This document shows, piece by piece, positions 41,501 through 50,800 of a stretch of 64,000 bases of DNA. Below the pieces are notes generated by a model. It worked only from the letters and a program-made list of their open reading frames with translations, made no database searches and was not told where the DNA came from. The stretch comes from Tubiluchus corallicola (lineage: Eukaryota; Priapulida; Priapulimorpha; Priapulimorphida; Tubiluchidae): positions 45,285 to 109,284 of the forward strand of contig JAQGDQ010000707.1 in NCBI GenBank assembly GCA_030141605.1, read 5' to 3'. The translations under genes and the position numbers were made by a program. Numbering within the stretch: the stretch's first letter is position 1; each line of letters starts with the position of its first letter.

Positions 41501-42261
41501 ACAGATTCACACGGACGACACTTACACATTCTCTTGTATACCTATTAGATACACTTAAACGTTTTCTAGATTTTCACGTTTAGTGTAATTATTTCGTATT
41601 CCTTCATACTTTTGTGTTGTAGAATTCCCGCTTAATAAACTAGTTTAATTTGATGAAGTGTTTTCTGGTTTTCTCGTCGAGCCTTCCGAGAGAAACAAAA
41701 CACAACATTGCTTAAAACTCTTCCATCTTCTATAGTCATGAGCGAGAGTGGCGCATTGGGATGGTCTCACAAGTGGAGCATCTAAGGCCTCTCTTCATTT
41801 AATTAAATCGGACCCTGCAGATTATAATTAATAAGGCTGCAGGCAGAACTATAGGAAGTGAATGATGCACGTTTGATTAGAATAGAATAGAATATTCTAG
41901 AAGAATTTGTACTTTAAGTAATAGCAAATGTGATTAAAAATGTTTCAAATTCCTTATTTCAGAAGCAATGAGCACGAGTTGTTCAAATATGGGCACTCTG
42001 TTTACATGGGGTGATACAAGAATGGAGTTAGTCAGCGTACAGGAAACCGCGTCAACTTGTCCTAATGCAGTGTTTACGGAAACATGCACTTTCACGGAGG
42101 AACAAGTTGAAACTTTAATCAACTTTCTGATCAACTTTGCACAACAAACTGCTTCCTTAATCTGTGATGCCTTTGAAATTTTGCAGCATGTCTATGAATT
42201 CTTGGCCCGTTTGGCAAAACTATTCAAAAATGCCATTTCAATGAAAAAGCATTACCATTAA
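32453..42261 (+). CDS. secreted pentraxin-domain protein (5' end incomplete)
   Basis: Exons 32453-32563, 37261-37388, 38047-38210, 38759-38865, 40514-40684 and 41963-42261 join in frame (980 nt; 326 residues including one codon begun upstream). Pentraxin features: VVFPERGTEDYIKLN strand, the disulphide pair ITTCMW and YICIGW, VDGSFCVTVDGMTG, and the calcium-loop region FGQDQDDEGGTFEERQSF with IFDSKLPENE. The signature HxCx[ST]WxS is degenerate (YICIGWS). After the domain comes a cysteine-containing segment and a helix-prone tail of about 55 residues, unusual for short pentraxins. Pentraxins are extracellular, calcium-dependent ligand-binding proteins. The ligand here is unknown. The start exon is not secure; a secretory signal is expected upstream. 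Confidence 0.8.
32564..33074 (+). other. 5' part of a large pentraxin-gene intron
   Basis: AT-rich DNA with a short (GT)n at about 32884-32896. No gene was seen before the 95-bp array. Confidence 0.5.
33075..33841. repeat. 95-bp satellite, left block (about 8 copies)
   Basis: 95-bp units contain CCTAGGACAGAAAGAATCGT, CAAATTTGCAACCAGGACAT and CTAATCAGCTCGAGTGAACG. The block ends at CCTAG, where a 1.3-kb element is inserted. Confidence 0.95.
33842..35162 (-). mobile_element. LTR of about 1.3 kb inserted in the 95-bp satellite
   Basis: On the - strand it runs from TGTGGTGAATAAAT to AAAGGTGATA, with TATA-like GGAATATAAGCCCC (about 34715) and an AATAAAG signal (about 34230). It splits a satellite unit, leaving CTAG on both sides (33838-33841 and 35163-35166), a 4-bp target duplication. 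Homologous to 18857-20288. No coding region is present, so it is probably a solo LTR. Confidence 0.8.
35163..37003. repeat. 95-bp satellite, right block (about 19 copies)
   Basis: Continuation of the same array. Some units share a deletion (CGCAAATAGGA[CT]ATGAG at about 35570 and 35945), which shows that multi-unit segments were copied together. Confidence 0.95.
37261..37388 (+). CDS. pentraxin-like gene, exon with domain start
   Basis: Encodes LTPTCTNTTGETMVVFPERG and TEDYIKLNDVITTDLDAITTCM, the first strands of the pentraxin fold with the first disulphide cysteine. Acceptor TTCTGTTGTAG, donor GTAAGC, phase 1 in and 0 out. Confidence 0.8.
37389..38046 (+). other. pentraxin-gene intron, nothing recognised
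   Basis: AT-rich intron sequence with no repeats or elements that I could identify. Confidence 0.5.
38047..38210 (+). CDS. pentraxin-like gene, central exon
   Basis: Encodes WMKTDVPFTGDTMALDDDIA followed by LISYGTTTG and QFLVLVRGDDIIVFVNGEEQ, matching the strand order of pentraxins. Acceptor TTTTCTAG, donor GTGAGA, phase 0 in and 2 out. Confidence 0.8.
38211..38758 (+). other. pentraxin-gene intron, nothing recognised
   Basis: AT-rich intron. A further small exon is not required by the phases. Confidence 0.5.
38759..38865 (+). CDS. pentraxin-like gene, exon with second conserved cysteine
   Basis: Encodes ITGIAANLRDNEWHYICIGW and SVDGSFCVTVDGMT, which aligns to the pentraxin signature segment. 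Acceptor TTACTGCAG, donor GTACAT, phase 2 in and 1 out. Confidence 0.82.
39223..39665 (+). mobile_element. 443-bp non-autonomous DNA transposon with TIRs and 6-bp target duplication
   Basis: Starts CTAGGGGTGAGCAT and ends ATGCTCACCCCTAG (perfect 14-bp inverted repeats), flanked on both sides by TCTACG (39217-39222 and 39666-39671). The interior is rich in TTCGAATTCGAA-type palindromic motifs. Relatives are at 24.7, 26.2 and 27.7 kb. TIR type is hAT-like but the duplication is 6 rather than 8 bp. Confidence 0.88.
39890..40261 (+). mobile_element. solo LTR, family A copy 2
   Basis: Begins TGTTGTGGAGATCGCTGG and ends AAAACACAGCA. It has CCCTATATAAGGCGAAGC... (read TACCCTATATAAGG) as TATA and CTTAATAAAC as polyA signal. 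Flanks GTCTG (39885-39889) and GTTTG (40262-40266) look like a 5-bp target duplication with one change. Confidence 0.85.
40514..40684 (+). CDS. pentraxin-like gene, exon with calcium-loop region
   Basis: Encodes GCLIFGQDQDDEGGTFEERQ and SFRGCVTDITIFDSKLPENE, the best conserved part of the domain (compare GQEQDSYGG...FDRSQSF in vertebrate pentraxins, from memory). Phase 1 in and out, donor GTAAAT. Confidence 0.85.
40685..41347 (+). other. pentraxin-gene intron, 5' part
   Basis: Possible hAT-like remnant between CAGGGTCGCATTTACC (about 40905) and GATGGGCCCTG (about 41098). Not confirmed by a target duplication. Confidence 0.4.
41348..41707 (+). mobile_element. solo LTR, family A copy 3
   Basis: TGTTGTGGAGATCACTGG...AAAACACAACA with CACCCTATATAAGG (TATA) and CTTAATAAAC (polyA signal). 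Flanking bases (GCAAT and TTGCT) are not a direct repeat, so the two ends may come from different insertions by recombination. Confidence 0.85.
41963..42261 (+). CDS. pentraxin-like gene, last coding exon with helical tail
   Basis: Encodes the end of the domain (NMGTLFTWGDTRMELVSVQE, ASTCP) and then a long amphipathic stretch (EEQVETLINFLINFAQQTAS ... FLARLAKLFKNAISMKKHYH) ending in TAA. The tail is predicted helical by composition, with basic residues at the very end. Acceptor CCTTATTTCAG, phase 1 in. Confidence 0.75.
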
Positions 42262-42435
42262 GGTGCAGCATTAGCTATACAGAAAATTACGAATGTTAGA
42301 AGAAAAATCTCAACAGATAGATTGGGACTGACAAATTTTCAAGCAGGTGTGAACAAATCTATGACCTGAGCTTAACGTTAAACATACCTTCAGTGCTGCT
42401 TTAAATAGTGGTAATACTTTTCATTTTCTAGGAAC

Positions 42436-42441
42436 ATTAAA
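42436..42441 (+). terminator. possible polyA signal ATTAAA
   Basis: The ATTAAA variant lies 175 nt after the pentraxin-like stop codon. It is the nearest signal-like hexamer found. Confidence 0.3.
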
Positions 42442-42624
42442 TGGCTTTTATTAACGTGTCTGAACTGTTCTAATACTTTTATATATTTTAGACAAAGAGA
42501 AAAACAAGACTAACTTACCATCGCTCGCTTCACAGACAACATTAGCACTAACGGCTATTCATTGACTTACAATAATACAAGTAAGGATGCGACACACAAG
42601 TAACAAAAATAACATGTAGGTTAT

Positions 42625-43160
42625 ACATCCTGGCGTTGGCAGCCACTAGTATCGAACTCAAGACTGCATGGTTGCAGTCCGAACCTAAACCAGGGGCGGA
42701 ACTAGGGGGGAGCGAGGGGGCACCCCTTGTCAAAATTTGCGCCCCCCTGCAAAATCGGACAAATAATTTTTTTGCAGTGAAAATTGCAGTTCACATGTAA
42801 TCATTTTCAATATGAATTAGAATTAGGTAAAAAAATGTTTGGTAGCTTCAGTGTATTATTTTCTTAAAATTGTGTGTGATAAATTTCTGTAAATAACAAT
42901 TTAGTTAGAGGCACATTAATAACGTTAGGTTAACTGAGAGTTAATTTTCTCATTATTGCTTTGTCCGCTACGCCGTCCTACACACATGCTAATTATAGGC
43001 CTGCATGCAGTATAAAAGAGGTTAAAAATTGGCTTAGCCATTATTTAACCACTTCGGATGCCTCGCCCCCCCCCCCAGAAAATTTTTGCGCCCTCCCCCC
43101 TGCTTGCCACATCTAGTTCCGGCCCTGACCTAAACCACTCAGTCCCCCAAACCAGGACAA
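42625..43160 (-). pseudogene. tRNA-like (Ser/Leu type) or tRNA-derived SINE relic, split by a hAT element
   Basis: With the hAT removed, the - strand reads GGGGACTGAGTGGTTTAGGT (D-arm/A-box like), then GACTGCAACCATGCAGTC (anticodon-type hairpin) and GAGTTCGATACTAG (B-box like). The 5' part is about 43128-43155 and the 3' part about 42630-42690. Acceptor pairing is not evident, so a SINE head or pseudogene is more likely than an active tRNA. Confidence 0.45.
42691..43127. mobile_element. 437-bp hAT-type non-autonomous element with perfect 8-bp target duplication
   Basis: Starts CAGGGGCGGAACTAG and ends CTAGTTCCGGCCCTG. ACCTAAAC flanks both sides (42683-42690 and 43128-43135). Eight-bp duplications and CAGGG termini are hallmarks of hAT elements. 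C- and G-runs lie near both ends. Confidence 0.92.
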
Positions 43161-43202
43161 GCAGAATAGCTACTTGAAAATCCTGTTTCTTCCTCAGGTC
43201 TC

Positions 43203-44825
43203 TTATGTGTGGAATTCTTTACCAAAGCACAGTTCCTTTTGAACTACAACATCACTGCAAGCAAAGTGTAAACAGACAATTCCCATAGTTTCCTTGTGAA
43301 TTATAGCCTCACTGCAAGCAAAGTGCAAACAGACAATTCCCATAGTTTCCTTGTGAATTATAGCCTCACTGCAAGCAAAGTGTAAACAGACAATTCCCAT
43401 AGTTTCCTTGTGAATTATAGCCTCACTGCAAGCAAAGTGCAAACAGACAATTCCCATAGCTTCCTTGTGAATTATAGCCTCACTGCAAGCAAAGTGCAAA
43501 CAGACAATTCCCATAGTTTCCTTGTGAATTATAGCCTCACTGCAAGCAAAGTGCAAACAGACAATTCCCATAGTTTCCTTGTGAATTATAGCCTCACTGC
43601 AAGCAAAGTGCAAACAGACAATTCCCATAGTTTCCTTGTGAATTATAGCCTCACTGCAAGCAAAGTGTAAACAGACAATTCCCATAGTTTCCTTGTGAAT
43701 TATAGCCTCACTGCAAGCAAAGTGTAAACAGACAATTCCCATAATATCCTTGTGAATTATAGCCTCACTGCAAGCAAAGTGTAAACAGACAATTCCCATA
43801 GTTTCCTTGTGAATTATAGCCTCACTGCAAGCAAAGTGTAAACAGACAATTCCCATAGTTTCCTTGTGAATTATAGCCTCACTGCAAGCAAAGTGTAAAC
43901 AGACAATTCCCATAGTTTCCTTGTGAATTATAGCCTCACTGCAAGCAAAGTGCAAACAGACAATTCCCATAGTTTCCTTGTGAATTATAGCCTCACTGCA
44001 AGCAAAGTGTAAACAGACAATTCCCATAGTTTCCTTGTGAATTATAGCCTCACTGCAAGCAAAGTGTAAACAGACAATTCCCATAGCTTCCTTGTGAATT
44101 ATAGCCTCACTGCAAGCAAAGTGCAAACAGACAATTCCCATAGTTTCCTTGTGAATTATAGCCTCACTGCAAGCAAAGTGCAAACAGACAATTCCCATAG
44201 TTTCCTTGTGAATTATAGCCTCACTGCAAGCAAAGTGCAAACAGACAATTCCCATAGTTTCCTTGTGAATTATAGCCTCACTGCAAGCAAAGTGCAAACA
44301 GACAATTCCCATAGTTTCCTTGTAAATTATAGCCTCACTGCAAGCAAAGTGTAAACAGACAATTCCCATAGTTTCCTTGTGAATTATAGCCTCACTGCAA
44401 GCAAAGTGCAAACAGACAATTCCCATAGTTTCCTTGTGAATTATAGCCTCACTGCAAGCAAAGTGTAAACAGACAATTCCCATAGTTTCCTTGTGAATTA
44501 TAGCCTCACTGCAAGCAAAGTGCAAACAGACAATTCCCATAGTTTCCTTGTGAATTATAGCCTCACTGCAAGCAAAGTGCAAACAGACAATTCCCATAGT
44601 TTCCTTGTGAATTATAGCCTCACTGCAAGCAAAGTGCAAACAGACAATTCCCATAGTTTCCTTGTGAATTATAGCCTCACTGCAAGCAAAGTGTAAACAG
44701 ACAATTCCCATAGTTTCCTTGTGAATTATAGCCTCACTGCAAGCAAAGTGCAAACAGACAATTCCCATAGTTTCCTTGTGAATTATAGCCTCACTGCAAG
44801 CAAAGTGCAAACAGACAATTTCCAT
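43203..44825 (-). repeat. 57-bp array (about 27 copies) with a 540-codon open frame
   Basis: Units of 57 bp (+ strand core CACTGCAAGCAAAGTGCAAAC and ATTCCCATAGTTTCCTTGTG) keep a 19-residue repeat, IVCLHFACSEAIIHKETMG, open on the - strand from 44825 to a stop at about 43205. The commonest variant (CTT[TA]GC context, TTG/TTA) is synonymous in that frame. The frame length follows from 57 being a multiple of three. There are no flanking gene signals, so it is listed as a repeat rather than a gene. Confidence 0.85.
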
Positions 44826-46252
44826 AGATTAACTCCTTCAGGACCGCATCATTCAAAACAAGTCTTATAAGACCTATGAATTTTCTGCTACTGTATGAGC
44901 ACAGACATAACTAAATGATTACAAATTAGGTACTGTTCTATTCAGGAGAATATCGGCTGTTCAGTCATGCTCTATTTGTTAAAACATTTGTAAGTGATTT
45001 AATTGGATAAAATTAAGAAAACGCCCTTTTTCTGGGCACTCCGACTTAGCCTATCGAGCACTTGCGTGATCGTACATGTTATTTTATTGATCGCCTGCTT
45101 ACTACAGTCCAAGCGGTGTAGTGTTCTGCTTGTATTCCATCAATCAATGAGAAATTAAGGTCGTTTCATCTTTTAACAGGATTTTCTTCTTAAAAATAGA
45201 GTAGACTTGAGGCCAGAATGTATCAGAGTGTTTTGCTGTTATTCCAGGAAAAACCAACCGATCGGCCAAGGACAAATTAAGGTGGTTTCATCTTTTAACA
45301 GGAATTTATAGTTAAAAACAGAGTAGATTTGAAGCCAGTCTGTTAGTGTTGAATCTGGGATAGCTGAAATTTTCTGCATTAGCTGATTTCACACAAATGG
45401 TACTGTATATTGTTAAAGTGCAAACACTGCAGTTACTGAAACCTTTTTTCAATATTTTTATCTAAGGTAAGCGAATGCACTTCCCATGTAATTTTACATG
45501 AAAGTTCATTGTATGAGGAGTAGAAACCTACAAAATTTAACAAATATAATATAATCACTGCTTAGTGAGAGCAGTTTTCATGAAGCCATGCAAAATGCAG
45601 CAAATGGAATAAAAGTCAAAGTGAAAGTGTTAATGAATTTATATCGTCTCTTCCTAATTGTAATACAATGATCAAGTGAAAGTGTTAATGAATTTATATT
45701 TTTTTATCTCTTCCTAATTGTAATACAATGATCAAGTGAAAGTGTTAATGAATTTATATTTTTTTATCTCTTCCTAATTGTAATACAATGATCAATTTTA
45801 ACACAAACGAAATGTTGTACATATCAAGTCTAAAGTTTATTATTTGGTAACAAACCCGTTTGTTATAAACAAGCGCATCATGCAGAACTTATGGGAAGCC
45901 CTGTAATCAAATCAGAATCATGCAGAACTTACGGGAAGCCCTATAATCAAATCAGAATCATGTAGAACTTACGGGAAGCCCTGTAATCAAATCAGAATCA
46001 TGTAGAACTTACAGGAAGCCCTGTAATCAAATCAGTATATTAAATAAATGCAATAATGAAGATCTACATACGATTTATCTAAATAATGATTATATTAATT
46101 TTATATACAAAACAATAAAATAACCCACTTTTTTGCATGAAACTCTACCGATATTATGCGCATTACACTAGCAAACATGCTACTTCCAAAAATAAACAAT
46201 TTTTTAGATAATGTAATATTGTGGCTGTACAATTATAGAAGGTTTTAGTTTT
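44826..46252. other. intergenic with three small tandem duplications
   Basis: About 45150-45345: a segment of about 125 bp twice (GGT[CG]GTTTCATCTTTTAACA). About 45620-45795: a 60-bp segment about three times (GTGAAAGTGTTAATGAATTT). About 45885-46040: a unit of about 43 bp four times (CAGAACTTACGGGAAGCCCT). No gene was recognised. Confidence 0.75.
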
Positions 46253-46617
46253 TGTTGTGGAGATCGCTGACATCTATTAGAATTAAATAGAACATTGTAT
46301 ATTGTTCCATTAGAAAAATTGTCTTACCGTGTGGAATTTTCTGGAAAAAAACTTCTAGAAGGTTCTCGGGCACCCTATATAAGGCGAAGCAGGCCGCTGA
46401 GAGATACGGATTCACATGGACGCCACTTACACATTCTCTTGTATACTTACATTTTCAGATACACTTAAACGTTTTCCAGATTTTCACATTTAGTGTAATC
46501 ATTTCGCGTTCCTTGATACTTTTGTGTTGTAGAATTCTCGCTTAATAAAGTAGTTTAATTTGATGAAGTGTTTTCTGGTTTTCTCTACGAGCCTTCCGAG
46601 AGAAACAAAACACAACA
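46253..46617 (+). mobile_element. solo LTR, family A copy 4, exact 5-bp target duplication
   Basis: TGTTGTGGAGATCGCTGACA...AAAACACAACA, 365 bp, flanked by GTTTT on both sides (46248-46252 and 46618-46622). TATA in CACCCTATATAAGG and polyA signal CTTAATAAAG. This copy defines the family ends. Confidence 0.92.
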
Positions 46618-47479
46618 GTTTTTTAATGCAATGCAGCAGTGGTCCTCGAGTACCCGCAATACTTGCTGCCTCGAAAGATACGGTAGGGATCAACTCTTTC
46701 TCGATTCTTATAAAACAAAAAAATTGCCATGTTTATTGAGCAATGATCATTTCGGCATTGAAGCCATTATCAAACTATAAATGAAGCCATAAAGAAGAAA
46801 TAAATTAATGATACAAAGGCACGAACTGAAACTACAAAATAAAAGAGATTGTAAAAAGAAAATTGTAGAGATATGTAAAAAATTTAACACACGAAAAGCA
46901 GAAAAGAACACTACTGGTAAACAATTAATCCAAGTTTACATAATGAAGAACCACAGCAGTAAGCATTAGAAGAATAAAACAACTTCACATTTTGCACAAT
47001 TTACAAAAATTAGGAACTACAATATGGGAAACCAACAGCATATCAATGTGAATAGAGACTATATCCACCAGGACCACTACAGACCGTGAAGAATACAGTC
47101 AAAATAAATTTAAAACACAGAAACAGATAGAACGCAACAAGGTACCACCAATTACAGTTGCTCGTTAAGAATGTTGCGGTGCTTCATAATGTACAAGGCA
47201 CATTACTCACACTATGTAAAATGCAAAATCCAGCATTGCAATCTTTGCAAACCATAACAACAAGCATTTGAAGTGGACAAAATTTACACTGGCCACCTTG
47301 TAGAAATAAATTCTAGCTGACACTGTAAAAGTGTTTATAATACAATTTAACACAGTAATGCAATATTGCCTCATCAGTTTAGCACTATACCTACTAGAGT
47401 GACTAGTCACAGTTTTACCAACAAGCACTTTTAGAACTCCTGTTAAAAATTAAATACTTCAAGCTAAAAATATTACTCC
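46618..47479. other. intergenic between convergent genes, nothing recognised
   Basis: AT-rich DNA. Short frames without domain resemblance. Confidence 0.45.
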
Positions 47480-47485
47480 TTTATT
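47480..47485 (-). terminator. probable polyA signal of the DENND3-like gene
   Basis: AATAAA on the - strand, 158 nt past the stop codon, followed by a second overlapping AATAAA-like motif in the same T/A-rich stretch. Confidence 0.5.
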
Positions 47486-47642
47486 TAATTTATTATTCGA
47501 CTGTAAACATTATTATCACTACAAGTGCACAGGTACCAGTACTGCTACAACTGTTACAGTGACTTGCACAACTAAACGATGATTATCTGTTTAATGTTGT
47601 TCCTCATATAATGCACTGTTGTTGGCCTAGTCCTTGAACGAT

Positions 47643-47657
47643 TCAGGACGGTTCACA
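47643..47657 (-). CDS. DENND3-like last coding exon (CEPS, stop)
   Basis: A strong acceptor (TTTTTTCTTTCAG) is followed in phase 0 by five codons, Cys-Glu-Pro-Ser-stop, and a 3'UTR running to the AATAAA at 47480. The last blade is already complete in the previous exon. Chosen for acceptor strength, phase and polyA position. Confidence 0.55.
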   Translation of the reverse strand, partial: CEPS

Positions 47658-47851
47658 CTGAAAGAAAAAATGCAACAAAAATGTAATTCCATTACAAAGA
47701 AAACTCCTATTATATCTACAAAACAGAAACTGCTGAATGGCATTCATACGAGTTTTTAATTCTCTATAAATTTGGAAGACAAGGACAATTTATGATGAAC
47801 TAAAATGCCCAGTGAAAGTAACATGTCGCGCAGTGTGCAAGCGTATAACTG

Positions 47852-47898
<47 letters not shown>

Positions 47899-50800
47899 AG
47901 GTATTTCATTATATATGTGCATGCAAACAAAACCATCCGTAAGTCGGCATAGTTAAAACTATGTATGCTGCTTCAAAGTATAATGTAGCAAAAAAATTTG
48001 GTAAAATGTCATTTTTTCATATTTTTTTATAAAAACCAATGCTAAAGATATTAGACGTTTATATTCTGCCAACAAATTGTCAAGTAAGTGTTCAAAAAAA
48101 TATTAAAAATCTAATTTCATAACTCCTTGCCATCTTCTGTGGCTATAAATTACTACTGCAATCATAACAAACTTGTATTTTCAAACTCCGATTGTAGCTC
48201 ATGGAAGCAGTCATTTTGCTTCGGGTTTTTTCTGTTGCCAAGCCCAGAACTTCATCAGGAAGAGCCATCTACTGGATTTAAACATAACTTCAATGTGCTC
48301 TTGTAAAGTCCATAGCAACCATTTGTCCACATTTGTGCAGTTGCTAAGTGTTTTGTAGAAATGCGACAAAAACGATGGCTGACTTTAGTGTTTTTCAATG
48401 TACAGCCTGCACCTCGGAATATGTGAATATATTAACTAGAAAAGCTTAATTGCAGTCTTATGGACGATTTTTTATGCAAGCACACATATAATATATTCAA
48501 AAGCATAAGCGCCCTTGAACAAAAAGGTAAATTGCCCAGAGCATGGAGACCTTGTACAATAAGTATAGACCCACAGTGGCCTTCGACTCATAGGCTACGT
48601 CATGGGGCAGTTCTCAACAGACCAGAGGCATAGCAAGGTGAGAGTGACTTGGGCCAACTGCCCCCACCCCCTGGGTGCGAGGGTGAAAGGGCGCAAAATT
48701 CCTCTAGAGTTCAATGACTGTTGTTTATTAATTACTAATCCGACATTAACAAAACAATTAACAAAAGTTTTCAAACGACAACACAATTACCTAGTCAGAG
48801 ATCATCGTAGCTGACTTAATTACTACATACAGCCTAGAGAAAAGCTAATGTTGTTACATAACGGTGTATATAGGGTGTCGTGGGGTTTAGCAGATCGATA
48901 ATTTTGGGAGAAACAGCGACGTTTCTCTAAATGCTGATTGTATTATTATGAAAACCTGTAGTGTTCTGTATCTTTCATAATCTTTGCTTGTTTTAATGCT
49001 GGAGCTGAATGCTTTATGACATTAGTGTTATGAGCAACTAATGCATAGAAAAGAGTTACTCTGCAGCAGTACCGCTAATCAAACTCAGAGTGATTCTTAG
49101 AAAAAATCGTTTATCTTTATCCCATCATGTCAAAAAAGGAAAGTCGGAATCAGAGAAGCAAAAACGTGCAAAATTTGTGGCTTCACCCACGGAACAAATG
49201 ATGAAAACATTAAAAGGGTGGGGCGCCAGAAGTTTTTTTGCCCCCGAGCGCCACAAACACTTGCTACGCCACTGCAACAGGCCCACTGATGGGGTCTGCC
49301 TAGAGGCCACAGGTTTATAAACAACCGCCCTGATAATGTGTAAACAATAAACACTTACCTGTAGTTTATAATAAGGTAAACGCCATATTGCAATGCGGCC
49401 ATCTTTGCTACCTGATCCGCTTGCTACATATTTATCAGCAATATTACAAAGAGTTCTGATCACATCCATGTGCGCATCAATAGATCTTTCAATGTCGGTA
49501 CTGTGCGTCTTGAGCGTGATCAGACGTCCGCACCTTGTACCAACACACAGCTGGAAAATTTAAATAAAAATACCACGTAGAGTGTCGTTTTATTGGGCTT
49601 ACGATCATCAAAGTTTGTGCTTAAATCTTTAACTTACAGTAAGTCCTCGGTTAATAACGTTAATGTGTTGCAACCAAACGTGACGTTAAGTGAAACATTG
49701 TTAAACGAAGCCAAGACTTCTATAGAAAACAGCGTGAAAGAATTGAGATACGTTCCAGAGACAAAATTAATCCTGCTTAGAGCACACAAATTAAACGTTT
49801 TATGAGTTTTATTCATATTTATACTGATTAACCTCCTTCCGTTTGCTTGAAACCACTTAGCTTTCTTACCAACAGCTACTAACTAGACTTGTTAGCGGGA
49901 CTTATTACACGTAATGTTGAAGCTTACATATAAGCAGTTAGCAGTTAAACACTGTGTTCTGAAAGCCCTGGAGCATCCTTGTGAAAATTTCACTAATACT
50001 ATAGTCAGATGTGTTAGTTTGTGACGAACTACACACATTCAACAGCTCATGCATGAACACAGCGGTAAATTCGAAATTTATCTTAAAACTTGCTTAGTTT
50101 TAGTATAACAGACCGAATATCTCACAGTACTTCAATTTTCGCTTTCACAAACACGTGCGACACGCTTGTGAAATGTCTTTGCTGTTGAAAATTATGTTAG
50201 TTTGTGATGTCATCAATGCTGCTTAAATCACACAAATTAACATTTTACGAGTTTTATTCGTATTTCTACTGATTAATTTTTTCTGCTTACTAGAAGCCAC
50301 CATCTTTATTACCAATACCCAGCTGGTGGTTCCTCTTTGTTTTCATTTGTAGCCTAGGCAACCGTTAAAAAATATGCACTGCATTGTGCAAGCCGAGCCC
50401 TGGAGCGACTATGAGAAAATTATTATTATTTATTAAATATATCCACAACGATCATTACAGCATTGTACATAAAAGTATTTAATAACATATTTATTATTAT
50501 GTGCACAAGATTCCAAGCCGCAAATGACCCATGGGGTACTCAAGAAGTAGTTACTTGTTTAGAGCACCCCAAATGAATGTGGACTGAGTGTAGTAGAAAA
50601 GAGCAGTAAAGGAGTAGAAAGAAAGGTTAATAGAGAATAGAAGAGAAGGAGAAAGATGTGATGGTTAGATGCTGACAAAATTGTTTTGCATAAAGATTTC
50701 ACCCATTGCAAATTTAATGTTATTTAAAGCAAAACAGGACCCAATCTTAAACTGCTGGTCAAAACAATCTACTCTTTAAAATATTGAAAGGAAACATACT

